Positions 38,948 through 47,921 of a stretch of DNA of 64,000 nucleotides are shown here, piece by piece. The position numbers were made by a program, and so were the translations under genes. Position 1 is the first letter of the stretch. Every line of letters begins with the position of its first letter. This DNA comes from Mesorhizobium sp. M9A.F.Ca.ET.002.03.1.2 (lineage in GTDB: Bacteria > Pseudomonadota > Alphaproteobacteria > Rhizobiales > Rhizobiaceae): contig NZ_CP034443.1 of assembly GCF_003952365.1 (NCBI RefSeq), forward strand, positions 2,473,001 through 2,537,000, written 5' to 3'. Under the pieces are notes generated by a model. It worked only from the letters and a program-made list of their open reading frames with translations. It made no database searches and was not told the origin of the DNA.

Positions 38948-38963
38948 TGGCACGCCCATTGCT
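38948..38963 (+). promoter_or_regulatory. sigma-54 promoter of the TlpA-like gene
   Basis: TGGCACG-CCCA-TTGCT, a perfect consensus match. Confidence 0.88.
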
Positions 38964-39115
38964 GCTTGATGGGCGGCAACACTGTGAGAGGGCTGAATCG
39001 CATGCAAACGCGCAAGACGAGCGATGGCCTCCTGATCCGTGTGTTGCGATTCTGACAGAGAACCAACTACGCATAAAAGCCACGAAAGGTGTGGGTAGCT
39101 TTGGATAAGAACATC

Positions 39116-40273
39116 ATGGAACTGCGTATGGGGTCCCCGGCTCCTCCGATCAAAGTGGAGAACTGGCTGCGTGGCGAGCCCGTCAAAAACTTTAAGCCCG
39201 GCAAGGTCTACCTCGTTGAATTTTGGGCGACTTGGTGCGGACCATGTGTGACGGCCATGCCGCATTTGGTTGAACTGCAGGAGAAACATGCAGACAGCGG
39301 ATTTGAGATTATCGGAGTCGCAGCTGGCGAACGGGCTGCAACCGCGGACGAGGCACGTACTAAGGTGGATGCCTGGCTGACCGAGAAGTTCTTGAATCTG
39401 AATTATCGTATCGCGTTCGATTACACTGGCGAAATGAACAAGCTCTGGATGGATCCCAGCTCTTCGATCGGGATTCCCACCTCGTTCGTGGTCGACCGCG
39501 ACGGCCACATCGCTTTTATCGGCCACCCGGCGGAACTCGATGACGTTTTGCCGAAAGTCCTTAACGGCAGCTGGCGCAGCAGCTATGAAGCGAAAGCCGC
39601 CGATGCAAAGCGAATCGCGCGTAACCAAAGTATAGCGCGCGAAAGGTCGCTGACCCGGCCGATATACGCCAAACTTAGGCCGGCGATGCAGGACGAGGAT
39701 TGGACAGCGGCACTATTGGCCATCGAAGAAGGCCTCGCCGTGATGCCAGAATCTTATCATTTTCGGCAGATTCATGCGGATCTTGTGCTTCACAAGCTGC
39801 GCGACATCAAAACCGGCTTGCCGCTTATGCGCCAATTGGTCGAGGACGCGATCGACAAAAAGTTCGAAGCGATGTCTTGGATGGTCATGGCGCTGAACCA
39901 ACTCTTCGATCCCACGATCGACAACTCCCATCTTCCGCATGATGATCGCTTTGCGATGGGCAACGAGCTCTCAGAACAGATCCTGGAACTTAATCCTCCG
40001 CAAGGCGACGGGCCCCTTAAATTCCGTTGGTACATCCCGGTCGCTCAGTATTATTACGAGAGCGGCAACAAGGATCGCGCGATCGAGCTGATCGAGGTGG
40101 CAATCAAATCGCTGGACCACCCGGAGCCAATGCCGGACCACACCAAACAGCACTACCTCACCCCGTTGCTCCAAGCCCTGGCCAACTACACGGGTGAGCC
40201 CGCCTGTCACGCAGATATCTGTGTGGCTCCGCAAAATAAGGCTTTCGAAACTCAAAACGCAGTCACTTCCTGA
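39116..40273 (+). CDS. TlpA-like thioredoxin-fold protein with long helical C-terminus
   Basis: 385 residues from ATG 39116. Residues 1-150 form a TlpA/ResA-like thioredoxin domain with active site ATWCGPCVTAMPHL and cis-proline region IGIPTSFVVDRDG. Residues 170-385 are helical and TPR-like (WTAALLAIEEGLAVMPES, PVAQYYYESGNKDRAIELIEVAI). No signal peptide or anchor is seen at this start, so it is probably cytoplasmic. GTG 39089 and TTG 39104 lie in frame but lack better ribosome sites. The perfect NifA and sigma-54 sites make it a clear symbiotic gene; its substrate is unknown. Confidence 0.85.
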   Translation: MELRMGSPAPPIKVENWLRGEPVKNFKPGKVYLVEFWATWCGPCVTAMPHLVELQEKHADSGFEIIGVAAGERAATADEARTKVDAWLTEKFLNLNYRIAFDYTGEMNKLWMDPSSSIGIPTSFVVDRDGHIAFIGHPAELDDVLPKVLNGSWRSSYEAKAADAKRIARNQSIARERSLTRPIYAKLRPAMQDEDWTAALLAIEEGLAVMPESYHFRQIHADLVLHKLRDIKTGLPLMRQLVEDAIDKKFEAMSWMVMALNQLFDPTIDNSHLPHDDRFAMGNELSEQILELNPPQGDGPLKFRWYIPVAQYYYESGNKDRAIELIEVAIKSLDHPEPMPDHTKQHYLTPLLQALANYTGEPACHADICVAPQNKAFETQNAVTS

Positions 40274-40499
40274 GCAAAGATCGCGAAGGGGATGACAATT
40301 GGAATTGAACACTGGCCAATCCGCCCATCGAGGCTCGCTTCGCAGCAAGTATGTCGATGCAGCAAGGGCGGGCGGCTTGCGGCAGGTTGGATTTCAATTG
40401 CGTTGACCACCGGTCGGATCGCGGCGCAGACGATGTGCGCCGCGAATTCGCGCCGTAGGTCTCGCACTCGTGGACATGTCGAGGTCGGCCACGGGGCAC

Positions 40500-40603
40500 T
40501 CTTGCGTGGGGTTGGCCCGCCCAAGCCATTCGTCGGCCACGCAAGTGGGCCCGGAGTGGGCATCGCAGAAAAAGGAAATCGTCTCTCGAAGACGAAGACT
40601 GAA
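40500..40603 (+). pseudogene. 3' end of a second nifX, broken
   Basis: The DNA before the second DUF269 gene resembles the end of nifX (29500-29590): CACGCAAG...GGGC, then GCAGAA, and finally TCGAAGACGAAGACTGA matching TCGAGGACGAGGACTGA. The frame is disrupted and the 5' part is absent. Confidence 0.6.
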
Positions 40604-41047
40604 ATGAGAAACAACGAAATGCCTCATGCACCGGTTGGCCCTGATGTCAACAAGGACGAAGAAGCCCTTGCTCGCCCGTTCGTCAAATGCCTTCTGCGGC
40701 TGATCCGTACTCAGGATTCCTTCGGCTTATGGGAAGGCAATTCGGACGCCGAGCTGCTGGCCGAATTCATCATCACCAAGGAACAGCAATGTGCGACCCC
40801 TCTCATCGGCGATCCTGATTCGGACGCGCTGTGGAGGCTCGACATGTTTTACACCGCCGTGGCGCTTGCGATTGAGGAGCGCTCCGGCGTGTCGACGTCG
40901 CCAATAATCGGAATGAAACCCCTGGGGGCTTCCGGCGGTTGGTCGTTCTATCGAGACGTCCACCGGTTCGGCTTCGAGACTTTCCGCAAACTGGCTGAGG
41001 CCGGTACGAAACTGGTCGACGATGCGACTGCAGCCATTGAAGCCTAG
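40604..41047 (+). CDS. NifX-associated protein (DUF269), copy 2
   Basis: 147 residues, clearly homologous to the protein at 29605-30084 ([51 protein letters not shown]). About 15 residues in the middle ([12 protein letters not shown] in copy 1) are lost and replaced by GMKPLGASGGW. Either ATG 40604 or 40619 may be used; no good ribosome site is present. It leads into DUF683 and fdxB, the canonical order. Function may be reduced. Confidence 0.8.
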   Translation: MRNNEMPHAPVGPDVNKDEEALARPFVKCLLRLIRTQDSFGLWEGNSDAELLAEFIITKEQQCATPLIGDPDSDALWRLDMFYTAVALAIEERSGVSTSPIIGMKPLGASGGWSFYRDVHRFGFETFRKLAEAGTKLVDDATAAIEA

Positions 41048-41093
41048 CCCGAGATGGCGCGCATCAAGAAAACCATTGTTCCAGGAAGGATCT

Positions 41094-41297
41094 ATGTCAG
41101 ACCTAGATAAGATGAGGAATAAAGTCCGAAAGCTCCAGTTGCGTGCAGCTATTGCCAAGATGGCATTGCAGGACCTTGTCGAGGGTCTGCCGGGCAAGTG
41201 GGCCGACATACAGGAAGTCGCCGAGAAAACCCACGCCGTTTATGCCGAGTTGGATGTTGCCAAGAGAGAACTCGCTTCAATGAAGAATTTAGGATGA
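41094..41297 (+). CDS. NifX-associated small protein (DUF683 / CCE_0567 family)
   Basis: 67 residues. Helical hairpin protein found after DUF269 in nif operons (MSDLDKMRNKVRKLQLRAA, MALQDLVEGLP, KTHAVYAELDVAKRELA). A cyanobacterial member is reported as a metal-binding protein. AGGAAGG precedes the ATG. The stop overlaps the fdxB start (ATGA). Confidence 0.9.
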   Translation: MSDLDKMRNKVRKLQLRAAIAKMALQDLVEGLPGKWADIQEVAEKTHAVYAELDVAKRELASMKNLG

Positions 41298-41611
41298 CGC
41301 GCACATTCACCACCCGTGACGGCTCCATTTGGATGCCGTCGTACCTGACCTTCATCGATAGCAAGACCTGCATCGGCTGCGGCCGTTGTTTCAAGGTCTG
41401 CTCGCGCGATGTCATGCATCTTCACGGTGTCAATGACGCGGGTGAAATCCTCGGCCCCTGCGATGACGAAGACGACGATTTCGACGGCGAGCTCAATCGC
41501 ATGATCATGGTTGTCGATGATGCCGGCCGCTGCATCGGCTGCGGAGCCTGCGGCCGCGTCTGCCCCAAGAACTGCCAGACGCATGTTGCGGCCGACGAGC
41601 TCGCAACATGA
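41294..41611 (+). CDS. fdxB: Ferredoxin III, nif-type 2[4Fe-4S]
   Basis: 105 residues with two clusters: CIGCGRCFKVCSRDVM near residue 25 and CIGCGACGRVCPKNC near residue 80, separated by the acidic insert DDEDDDFDGE typical of FdxB. It probably supplies electrons for nitrogenase or cofactor assembly. Starts by ATGA overlap with DUF683 and ends by ATGA overlap with the SyrA-like gene. Confidence 0.94.
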   Translation: MTRTFTTRDGSIWMPSYLTFIDSKTCIGCGRCFKVCSRDVMHLHGVNDAGEILGPCDDEDDDFDGELNRMIMVVDDAGRCIGCGACGRVCPKNCQTHVAADELAT

Positions 41612-41883
41612 TCTGGCGAAAAAACCAGGAGAACGGCGTTACACTTCATATCTTTTGTCGGCTTGTGGGGCTGATCCTGTGCAGCAATGCGTCGATGGTT
41701 TACTTCGCTTCGCATTCGCCCCGTGTGGCAGTCGTCACGACGCTGGCCTGTTCGCTGCTGCTTCAGGCCTGCTATTTCGGCCGCCTACTCTTTCTGATCC
41801 GGCAGTCTAGCCGCGCTCGTGGAACTCGCCACAGGGGCCAGCATGTCAATGGTTCCAGGAAAGCTCGGGTATCAGTCGTCTGA
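41608..41883 (+). CDS. SyrA-like exopolysaccharide repressor (small membrane protein)
   Basis: 91 residues with two hydrophobic segments (CRLVGLILCSNASMVYFA and VVTTLACSLLLQACYFGRLLFLI) and a basic tail, as in SyrA/ExoX-type proteins that lower exopolysaccharide synthesis. The ATG overlaps the fdxB stop, so it is translated from the nif-type operon. This would tie lower polysaccharide output to the nitrogen-fixing stage; that is inference. Confidence 0.65.
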   Translation: MIWRKNQENGVTLHIFCRLVGLILCSNASMVYFASHSPRVAVVTTLACSLLLQACYFGRLLFLIRQSSRARGTRHRGQHVNGSRKARVSVV

Positions 41884-42294
41884 ACTCTGATCAGCTGCGG
41901 AATGAAATTTCAGCTGTGTCCGAGCTAAGTCAATTACCCAGCATGTGCTGCTGCTTTGACGCGCGAATGACATGATCAGTGCTCAGGCCCACACCACTTT
42001 TGGTAACCCTCTGATCACTGAGCTGATCGATATAGGGGATCTGTATTTGGCAGTGGGACGCGACCACATTCGGTTTGTCCTTAGGCCAAGGAGATGCGGG
42101 TGTTGGGTCGATTAGGCACATAAGAGTCATCGCAGCACGCCGGATGCGGTCTGCTTGTCGCAATGACAAACTCGGTGCTGCAATAACGATGAACGTCTTC
42201 TGCACCCGCTTCGAAAGACGGGTGGCTTTGATCACACACACCCTTGGGCTGACCGGTGCGTAGCCGGTTCAGGTACTTTTTTGCTGGAGAGAGC
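41884..42294. other. acdS upstream region without a clear nif promoter
   Basis: Only weak matches were found: TGT-N10-TCA at 41917-41932 and poor -24/-12-like sequences near 42082 and 42148. No gene is visible. Confidence 0.5.
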
Positions 42295-43308
42295 ATGCTG
42301 GAAAAATTCGAACGTTATCCGCTCACCTTTGGGCCCACGCCGATCGAGAGGCTCGACCGCCTCGGCAAGCATCTGGGCGACAAGGTGGAAATCTACGCCA
42401 AACGCGAGGACTGCAACTCTGGTCTCGCGCTCGGCGGAAACAAGCTGCGCAAGCTCGAGTACATTGTGCCCGACGCGATCGCGTCAGATGCCGATACGCT
42501 CGTCACAATCGGTGGCGTGCAGTCCAACCATACGCGCATGGTCGCTGCGGTCGCCGCCAAGATCGGCATGAAATGCTTCCTGGTCCAGGAGAGCTGGGTC
42601 CCACATGATGATGCCGTCTACGACCGGGTCGGCAATATTCTCTTGAGCCGCATCATGGGGGCAGAGGTGCGCCTGGTTGACGAGGGCTTTGACATCGGCA
42701 TCCGCCGCAGCTGGGAAAAGGCACTTTATGAGGTCAAGGCAAGGGGAGGACGGCCCTATGCGATACCGGCCGGCGCCTCTGTCCACAAATACGGCGGCCT
42801 GGGCTATGTGGGGTTCGCTGAGGAGGTACGCGCCCAGGAAAAGCAGCTTGGGTTTGCCTTCGACTACATCGTCGTCTGTACGGTGACTGGTTCAACCCAC
42901 GGCGGCATGCTCGTCGGGTTCGACAAGGACGGTCGACAGCGCAACGTGATCGGTATCGATGCCTCCGCCATGCCCGCCAAGACCAAGGCGCAGGTGCTTG
43001 GCATCGCCCGAAATACAGCGAAGCTCGTCCACCTCGGAGCGGAAATTGTCGAGGAAGACGTGGTATTGCTCGAGAACTACGCGTACCCGCGTTATGGCGT
43101 TCCATCGGAGGAAACCAAAGAGGCAATCCGTCTGTGCGCGCGGCTCGAGGGCATGATTACCGATCCCGTTTACGAGGGCAAATCGATGCAAGGGATGATC
43201 GACCTCGTCCAGAGGGGCTTCTTTCCAGAGGGATCGAGGGTCCTCTACGCACATCTAGGCGGCGCGCCGGCGATCAACGGGTACGGCTACACCTTTCGCA
43301 ACGGCTGA
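42295..43308 (+). CDS. acdS: 1-aminocyclopropane-1-carboxylate (ACC) deaminase
   Basis: 337 residues. PLP enzyme that cleaves the ethylene precursor ACC to ammonia and 2-oxobutyrate, easing nodulation. PLP lysine in [11 protein letters not shown] near residue 51, [15 protein letters not shown] near 77, and the active-site region [15 protein letters not shown] near 265. GGAG precedes ATG 42295. In M. loti acdS is known to be NifA-dependent, yet the usual promoter is not evident here; a clean one sits at 47441-47538 before an acdS fragment. Confidence 0.96.
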   Translation: MLEKFERYPLTFGPTPIERLDRLGKHLGDKVEIYAKREDCNSGLALGGNKLRKLEYIVPDAIASDADTLVTIGGVQSNHTRMVAAVAAKIGMKCFLVQESWVPHDDAVYDRVGNILLSRIMGAEVRLVDEGFDIGIRRSWEKALYEVKARGGRPYAIPAGASVHKYGGLGYVGFAEEVRAQEKQLGFAFDYIVVCTVTGSTHGGMLVGFDKDGRQRNVIGIDASAMPAKTKAQVLGIARNTAKLVHLGAEIVEEDVVLLENYAYPRYGVPSEETKEAIRLCARLEGMITDPVYEGKSMQGMIDLVQRGFFPEGSRVLYAHLGGAPAINGYGYTFRNG

Positions 43309-44037
43309 CATTCGGCAGACTGCGATTCCGCCGTCCTGCCGTACCGGACGTGCATAACATCGTTTCAGCGCTGGGCCGGAAAGGCCGAGGTCAATTTCGC
43401 GGACGTCGATGATCTGTAGAACTGTTCATTCGCTCCGCAGAGGGCCGGCGAATCCAATCTCTTCCTAAGGCCGTTGGCCGTAATCGAAAGACACGAGGCC
43501 GGCGAGTTCGTGCTCAGCTGTCACTCTGTTAGCAAGGGAACGGAATCCAATCCCCCGGAACAGATGGCGAGAGTTGAGCGAAGACTGCGGTCGGAGCTCC
43601 TGCGCTTCCGGGTCTCCGAGGGACGCCTTTGCGAACCGAAGGGAGTTTGATGCGTTGACGTGCCGGCGTGCGGCAGGTTGGGCCAGCGACAGGGCTCCCG
43701 GCCGGCCGGGAAGCACCGCCCTCTTCAATGTGCGTTGACTTCGCTTTCTTTGGCGAAATGTGGGTAACGGCGAGGGCCGCACACTTCCCGGACCCAAATG
43801 ACCGTCGACATTCCCGCCCTTTTGGTGCGTTCGCCGTGAGGCGCGACAATTCGGTGCCCGCGTGTAACTGCGGGCATTCGCCGAAGCTTAGACGTGGTGC
43901 ATTCCCGCCCGCCCGCTCGGCGGACAGTCCGGCCGTGCTGGTTTTGCCGGCCGTAACGCCCCCGGCTCGTCGGTAAGGCCTCACTGCCACACGCCTCTCC
44001 GGCAACGGCTCGGCGCATCGCGCAACCCGGTTGGCGC
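43309..44037. other. Decayed region after acdS
   Basis: Apart from the queC fragment at 43469-43558 nothing is recognisable. Confidence 0.45.
43469..43558 (-). pseudogene. queC fragment
   Basis: Minus-strand reading in shifting frame gives LANRVTAEHELAGLVSFDYGQ, against LAHMVAAEHELTGLLSFDYGQ in the intact QueC. Nucleotides also match well (GGATTGGA.TCCGTT.CCCTTGCT). Only about 90 bp remain. Confidence 0.75.
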
Positions 44038-45840
44038 TCAGGCCAGGCCCTTCGCTAGTTCCAACGCCTGCCGTTCGAAGAGGCGGCGGTAAATGCCACC
44101 ATCGAGATCGATCAGCGCGGCATGATCGCCGTCCTCCATGATGCGGCCACGGTCGAAGACGAGCAGCCGATCGAGCGAGCGGACCGTCGACAGCCGGTGT
44201 GCGATGACGAGTGTGGTTCGACCCACCATCAACCGATCCACCGCTTGTTGAATGAGCACCTCGGATTCCGAATCGAGGCTCGATGTGGCCTCGTCCAGAA
44301 TAAGGATCGGCGCGTTCGCGAGGAAGGCGCGCGCGATCGCCACGCGCTGGCGCTCGCCGCCGGAGAGCTTCAAACCCCTTTCGCCGACCAATGTCCCATA
44401 GCCCTTCGGCAGGGGCGCGATGAAGTCGTGCGCACTGGCCAGCCGTGCCGCTTGCTCGATCTCGGCCTGGCTCGCGCCAGGCCGGCCATAGGCGATGTTC
44501 TCGGCAAGCGACCTGTGAAACAGGATAGGCTCCTGCTGCACTATCGCGATCTGCGAACGGAGCGACTCTTGGGTTACTTCGGAGACGTCCTGGCCGTCTA
44601 TCAGGATCCTGCCGCCGCTCAGGTCATAGAGTCTCTGGATGAGCTTCACGAATGTTGTCTTGCCGGAACCGGAGGGTCCAACCAACCCAACCCTTTGGCC
44701 AGCTTCAATCGACAGCGAACATTCGCTATAGAGCGGCAGGGGATGGTCGGCGTAGCGGAAGTGGACGTTCTCGAAATCGATACGGCCCTTCGTGATCCGG
44801 ATCGGCTTGGCCTCTGGACGATCCGCAACATCCAGCGGCTGATTGTGGATGGCCACCAGTTCTTCCATATCATTAACCGAGCGTTGCACGTTGCGGACAT
44901 GTATGCCGGCATCACGTAGATAGCCCTGTAGGACGATGAAGGACGTGAGAACATATGCTATCTCGCCTGGCGTTGCCTGTCCGCGAGACCATAGAAGCAG
45001 GGCATATCCGATCACCGCCACCCTGAGCGCAACCAAAGTGACGCCTTGGGTTGAGCCGATGATCGTTACCCGCACCCAATTCCGGCGCGCGCGGTGCCGC
45101 CATTTCGTCATGATATTTGCAAGCCGCTCGTCTTCGCGAACCTCTGCGCCGAAGCCCTTGACCACAGCGTTGCAACTGACCGCGTCCGCAAGCGCGCCGC
45201 CGAGCCTTGTGTCCCATCGGTTGGCAAGGCTCGCCGCTGGCGCGACATAGCCGAGCGACAGCGAAATCGAAAACGCAAGGTAGACGAGAGAGCCGCAAGC
45301 AAAGATCACGCCCATGACCGGCCAGTGCCAGCCGAGCAGCACCGTCGAGCCGATCAAGATGACAAACGACGGGAGCAGCGTGACGAGTATCGTGCTGTTG
45401 AGGAGGTCGAGCGCCCACATGCCGCGCGTTATCTTGCGCACTGTCGAGCCGGCGAAGCTGTTTGCATGCCAGTCTGTCGAAAAGCGCTGCACATGATGGA
45501 ACGCTTCGGTCGCGACATCGGAAATCATTTTCAACACCAGGTCGCTCAGGCCAATGAAGGCGACGTGGCGCATCGCAATGCCACCGAGTGCCAATCCAAT
45601 CGGTACAGAGAATGCTGCAACAGCTGAATCCCAAGCTGGTGCTGCCGCATTAGCAGCACGAGAAACAGCGTCGATGAGTCGGCCAGAATAGAGCGGCATC
45701 AACACGTCAGCCAGCGTGGAGGCGAGCATCGCGGTCATGATGATCGCGAGCCGGGCCGGCTGCCTGTTCCAGAGGCGAACAGTGAAGGCGAAAACGTCGC
45801 GACAAGTGGCGCCGCGCCCATGGACGGGGAAACGTTTCAT
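44038..45840 (-). CDS. ABC exporter, fused membrane and ATPase (MsbA-like)
   Basis: 600 residues. The N-terminal membrane domain has about six helices (LAIIMTAMLASTLADVLMPL, ILVTLLPSFVILIGSTVLL). The ATPase carries Walker A VGPSGSGKTT, signature LSGGERQRVAIARA, Walker B ILILDEATSS and H-loop VIAHRLS. It functions as a dimer exporting a lipid, peptide or drug. ATG 45840 is preferred over TTG 45849. No biosynthetic partner is adjacent. A fragment of a close relative lies near 49095-49190. Confidence 0.88.
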   Translation of the reverse strand: MKRFPVHGRGATCRDVFAFTVRLWNRQPARLAIIMTAMLASTLADVLMPLYSGRLIDAVSRAANAAAPAWDSAVAAFSVPIGLALGGIAMRHVAFIGLSDLVLKMISDVATEAFHHVQRFSTDWHANSFAGSTVRKITRGMWALDLLNSTILVTLLPSFVILIGSTVLLGWHWPVMGVIFACGSLVYLAFSISLSLGYVAPAASLANRWDTRLGGALADAVSCNAVVKGFGAEVREDERLANIMTKWRHRARRNWVRVTIIGSTQGVTLVALRVAVIGYALLLWSRGQATPGEIAYVLTSFIVLQGYLRDAGIHVRNVQRSVNDMEELVAIHNQPLDVADRPEAKPIRITKGRIDFENVHFRYADHPLPLYSECSLSIEAGQRVGLVGPSGSGKTTFVKLIQRLYDLSGGRILIDGQDVSEVTQESLRSQIAIVQQEPILFHRSLAENIAYGRPGASQAEIEQAARLASAHDFIAPLPKGYGTLVGERGLKLSGGERQRVAIARAFLANAPILILDEATSSLDSESEVLIQQAVDRLMVGRTTLVIAHRLSTVRSLDRLLVFDRGRIMEDGDHAALIDLDGGIYRRLFERQALELAKGLA

Positions 45841-46325
45841 AGTTTCCAAGCGGGCGCATCAACACGCTCGCTCCCAAAGAAGTTAAATGACAAAGCTGGA
45901 ATTTTCGACCTCCCCCACAACAGCATCAATTTTGGCGGGCAGCTCCTGGCGCCTCACAATGTGAGCTTCAAAGGTCGTGCCAATTGAGCGGGAACAGCCG
46001 AAGGACAAATTCAGCAGGTTGCCGAGCCTGGAGAAAGTCAGCCGCGATCCAACGCGCCGCGAATACTTTCCTGCCCACATCCGGTCAATCGAATGCTCGA
46101 CTGTCGGATTGTGCGCTCCCCGACACAGTGCTGTTCGGTTCGCCTCCTGGGTACCTCGCTCCAGTCGGTTTACAACCTGAAAAAGCTCCGCTCGCAAGGT
46201 GGCACGACTCTTGATGCCACGTCTTTAGGTGGCGGAAGAGAACTCCGGCTGTCGATCCGTTCACTACGCATGTTGCGATGCTGGGCTGGAGCTGTGCACC
46301 TGAGGACGCAACTGAAGGAGAGATC
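45841..46325. other. No supportable gene
   Basis: A minus-strand frame (45883-46197) of 104 codons is open but unrecognised and lacks a ribosome site. Confidence 0.45.
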
Positions 46326-47075
46326 GTGAAACTCCCGCGGATTGAACTCGAGTTAGGTCTATTCCTCAACATGACTGATGGTATCGCTCAATCCGAACGG
46401 TTGTTCGAACTGTTGTCCGCGTTTGCGCTGAAGTTCGATTGCCCTTGGATTGCCTATGGCCCGCTCGCATCAAAACAGAGGGTTTTCAAGCCGAACCGAC
46501 AGGATTCTGTGGTGATGTGGAATTATCCTGCTGAATGGCAGGAGCGCTACTCGAGAATGGGCTATGCCAAAATAGACCCGCTCATCAAGAAAGGTCGAAA
46601 GGAGGCAGGGGCCTTTCGATGGAGCGAGGTGTATACCGATAAAAGCATAACTGAAGATGGACGCCGCGTCTTGGACGAAGCAGCAACATTCGGCTTGAGG
46701 TCAGGCGTTACCGTCCCTTTACATGGCCCTGCTGACAGCTTTAGGTTTATGAGTTTTGCTCAATCCTCGGACTGCGAATTGCTAAATAGAACGATCACCT
46801 ACCTGCAAATGGCCGCGCTACGGTTTCATCTGATGGTTACGAAGTTCGACACTACGACTGCGTCAGAACAAGTTCATAGCCTGTCTGCGAGAGAAATAGA
46901 GTGCATTGATTTGGTGTCACAAGGAAAATCGTCATGGGAAATAGGAACTATTTTAGGCAGATCACGAAATACGATAGATTTCCATTTAAAAAATGTAATG
47001 CGGAAGTTGGATGCGACCAGCAGAACGGTAGCTGTTGTAAAAGCTTTGGAACTTGGGATTATCGAACGGCAGTAG
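46326..47075 (+). CDS. LuxR-family regulator with autoinducer-binding domain
   Basis: 249 residues from GTG 46326 (GGAG 5 bases upstream). The ligand domain shows the usual pattern around MWNYPAEWQERYSRMGYAKIDPLI and FGLRSGVTVPLHG. The C-terminal helix-turn-helix is typical (LSAREIECIDLVSQGKSSWEIGTILG, TIDFHLKNVMRKL). No luxI gene is in the window, so it is an orphan or uses a signal made elsewhere. Its 3' end lies against an IS256 fragment, but the coding frame is whole. Confidence 0.88.
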   Translation: MKLPRIELELGLFLNMTDGIAQSERLFELLSAFALKFDCPWIAYGPLASKQRVFKPNRQDSVVMWNYPAEWQERYSRMGYAKIDPLIKKGRKEAGAFRWSEVYTDKSITEDGRRVLDEAATFGLRSGVTVPLHGPADSFRFMSFAQSSDCELLNRTITYLQMAALRFHLMVTKFDTTTASEQVHSLSAREIECIDLVSQGKSSWEIGTILGRSRNTIDFHLKNVMRKLDATSRTVAVVKALELGIIERQ

Positions 47076-47091
47076 GTTGCGCAGCTAGTTC

Positions 47092-47287
47092 TCCGCCCGT
47101 AGTAGCGCGAGTGATAGCCGAGACGCTCCGGCGTGCGCTCGCTCTTCGAAGCATCCAGCGCATCGTCCATCTCGGCCTCGAGCACCTCCTGCATGACCGC
47201 GCGGATCACCTCGTTCAATCTATCCGGGTTCCAAAGCAGAATGTCTTTGACGGCAGCGCTGGCGGTCTTACTTTCTGTCTTGATCAT
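47092..47287 (-). mobile_element. IS256-family transposase, 5' fragment
   Basis: The first 65 codons of a mutator/IS256 transposase: AAVKDILLWNPDRLNEVIRAVMQEVLEAEMDDALDA in form, then RTPERLGYHSRYYGR, where homology stops at the luxR 3' end. A ribosome site (AAGGAA) is still present before the ATG at 47287. Confidence 0.8.
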
Positions 47288-47440
47288 GGCGGCGTTCCTT
47301 CCAGGGAATCGGTGACGTTGAACACCACCCTGTCATGACCGCCCACTCTCAGCGAATTTGCAGAACTCAGCACGCCATTCCGTCTTAAGCGACTGACGCA
47401 TGAGTGATGTGTGTCCAAATCTGACAGCCGTCAGAAAACA

Positions 47441-47456
47441 TGTCGGGTTCAAAACA
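47441..47456. promoter_or_regulatory. NifA upstream activator site before the acdS fragment
   Basis: TGTCGGGTTCAAAACA, perfect TGT-N10-ACA, 67 bp before a perfect -24/-12 element. Confidence 0.8.
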
Positions 47457-47522
47457 GCGGAGCGTCTTGGGCCTGTCGGGCTTTTCGAAGCCCATCACGC
47501 AGTAACTGCGCGCCAGGCGCAC

Positions 47523-47538
47523 TGGCACGGCCTTTGCT
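47523..47538 (+). promoter_or_regulatory. Orphan sigma-54 promoter before the acdS fragment
   Basis: TGGCACG-GCCT-TTGCT, a full consensus match. The only thing downstream is the acdS fragment (47590) and, 380 bp away, the radical SAM gene. Confidence 0.85.
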
Positions 47539-47587
47539 GGTCGAGGTGCGGCAATATAGGGTGAGGGTTGACCCGCATGAGAACACG

Positions 47588-47710
47588 GAACTCGCTCGAT
47601 GAAAGGGGTGATCGACCTCATCCAGAAAGCTTCTTTCCGGCGGGTTCGAGGGTGCTGTGCGCGCATCTCGGCGATGGGCCAGCGATCACCGGTTGAGGCT
47701 ACATCTCCGG
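47588..47710 (+). pseudogene. acdS 3' fragment
   Basis: Matches the end of acdS (43190-43300): GGGTGATCGACCTCATCCAG against GGATGATCGACCTCGTCCAG, then GCTTCTTTCC..GGGTTCGAGGGT..GCGCATCT..GGCG, and ATCA.CGG at the end. Small shifts break the frame. The 5' four fifths of the gene are missing. Confidence 0.82.
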
Positions 47711-47921
47711 AGCGAGTGATGCCTCGAAAGATGCAATGCTGTCTCTGGTCCGACGCGCTCGAAGTTTGTGAGGAGTCGGCCCGGCAAATCGGCGAACCGG
47801 GCGGCTTAGGCTGCCAAAAGGGTAGATGGCCGCGTTGCCTCAGTAGATCAGCAGGCGGTGCCAGAAAGCCAAAGGCACACCATCGTGGCGCTTCGACGTA
47901 AGTAGATGGGAGTCGTCACCA

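Noticed and set aside
42270-42286. AGGTACTTTTTTGC just before acdS
   Set aside because: Spacing is nine, and the transcript would start at the ATG itself.
43529-44005. 158-codon frame on the minus strand
   Set aside because: Low-complexity Arg/Ala/Pro composition, no ribosome site, no family, and it overlaps the queC fragment.
45965-45985. TGGCACG-ACCT-TTGA on the minus strand
   Set aside because: No GC at -12, no NifA site upstream and no gene downstream.
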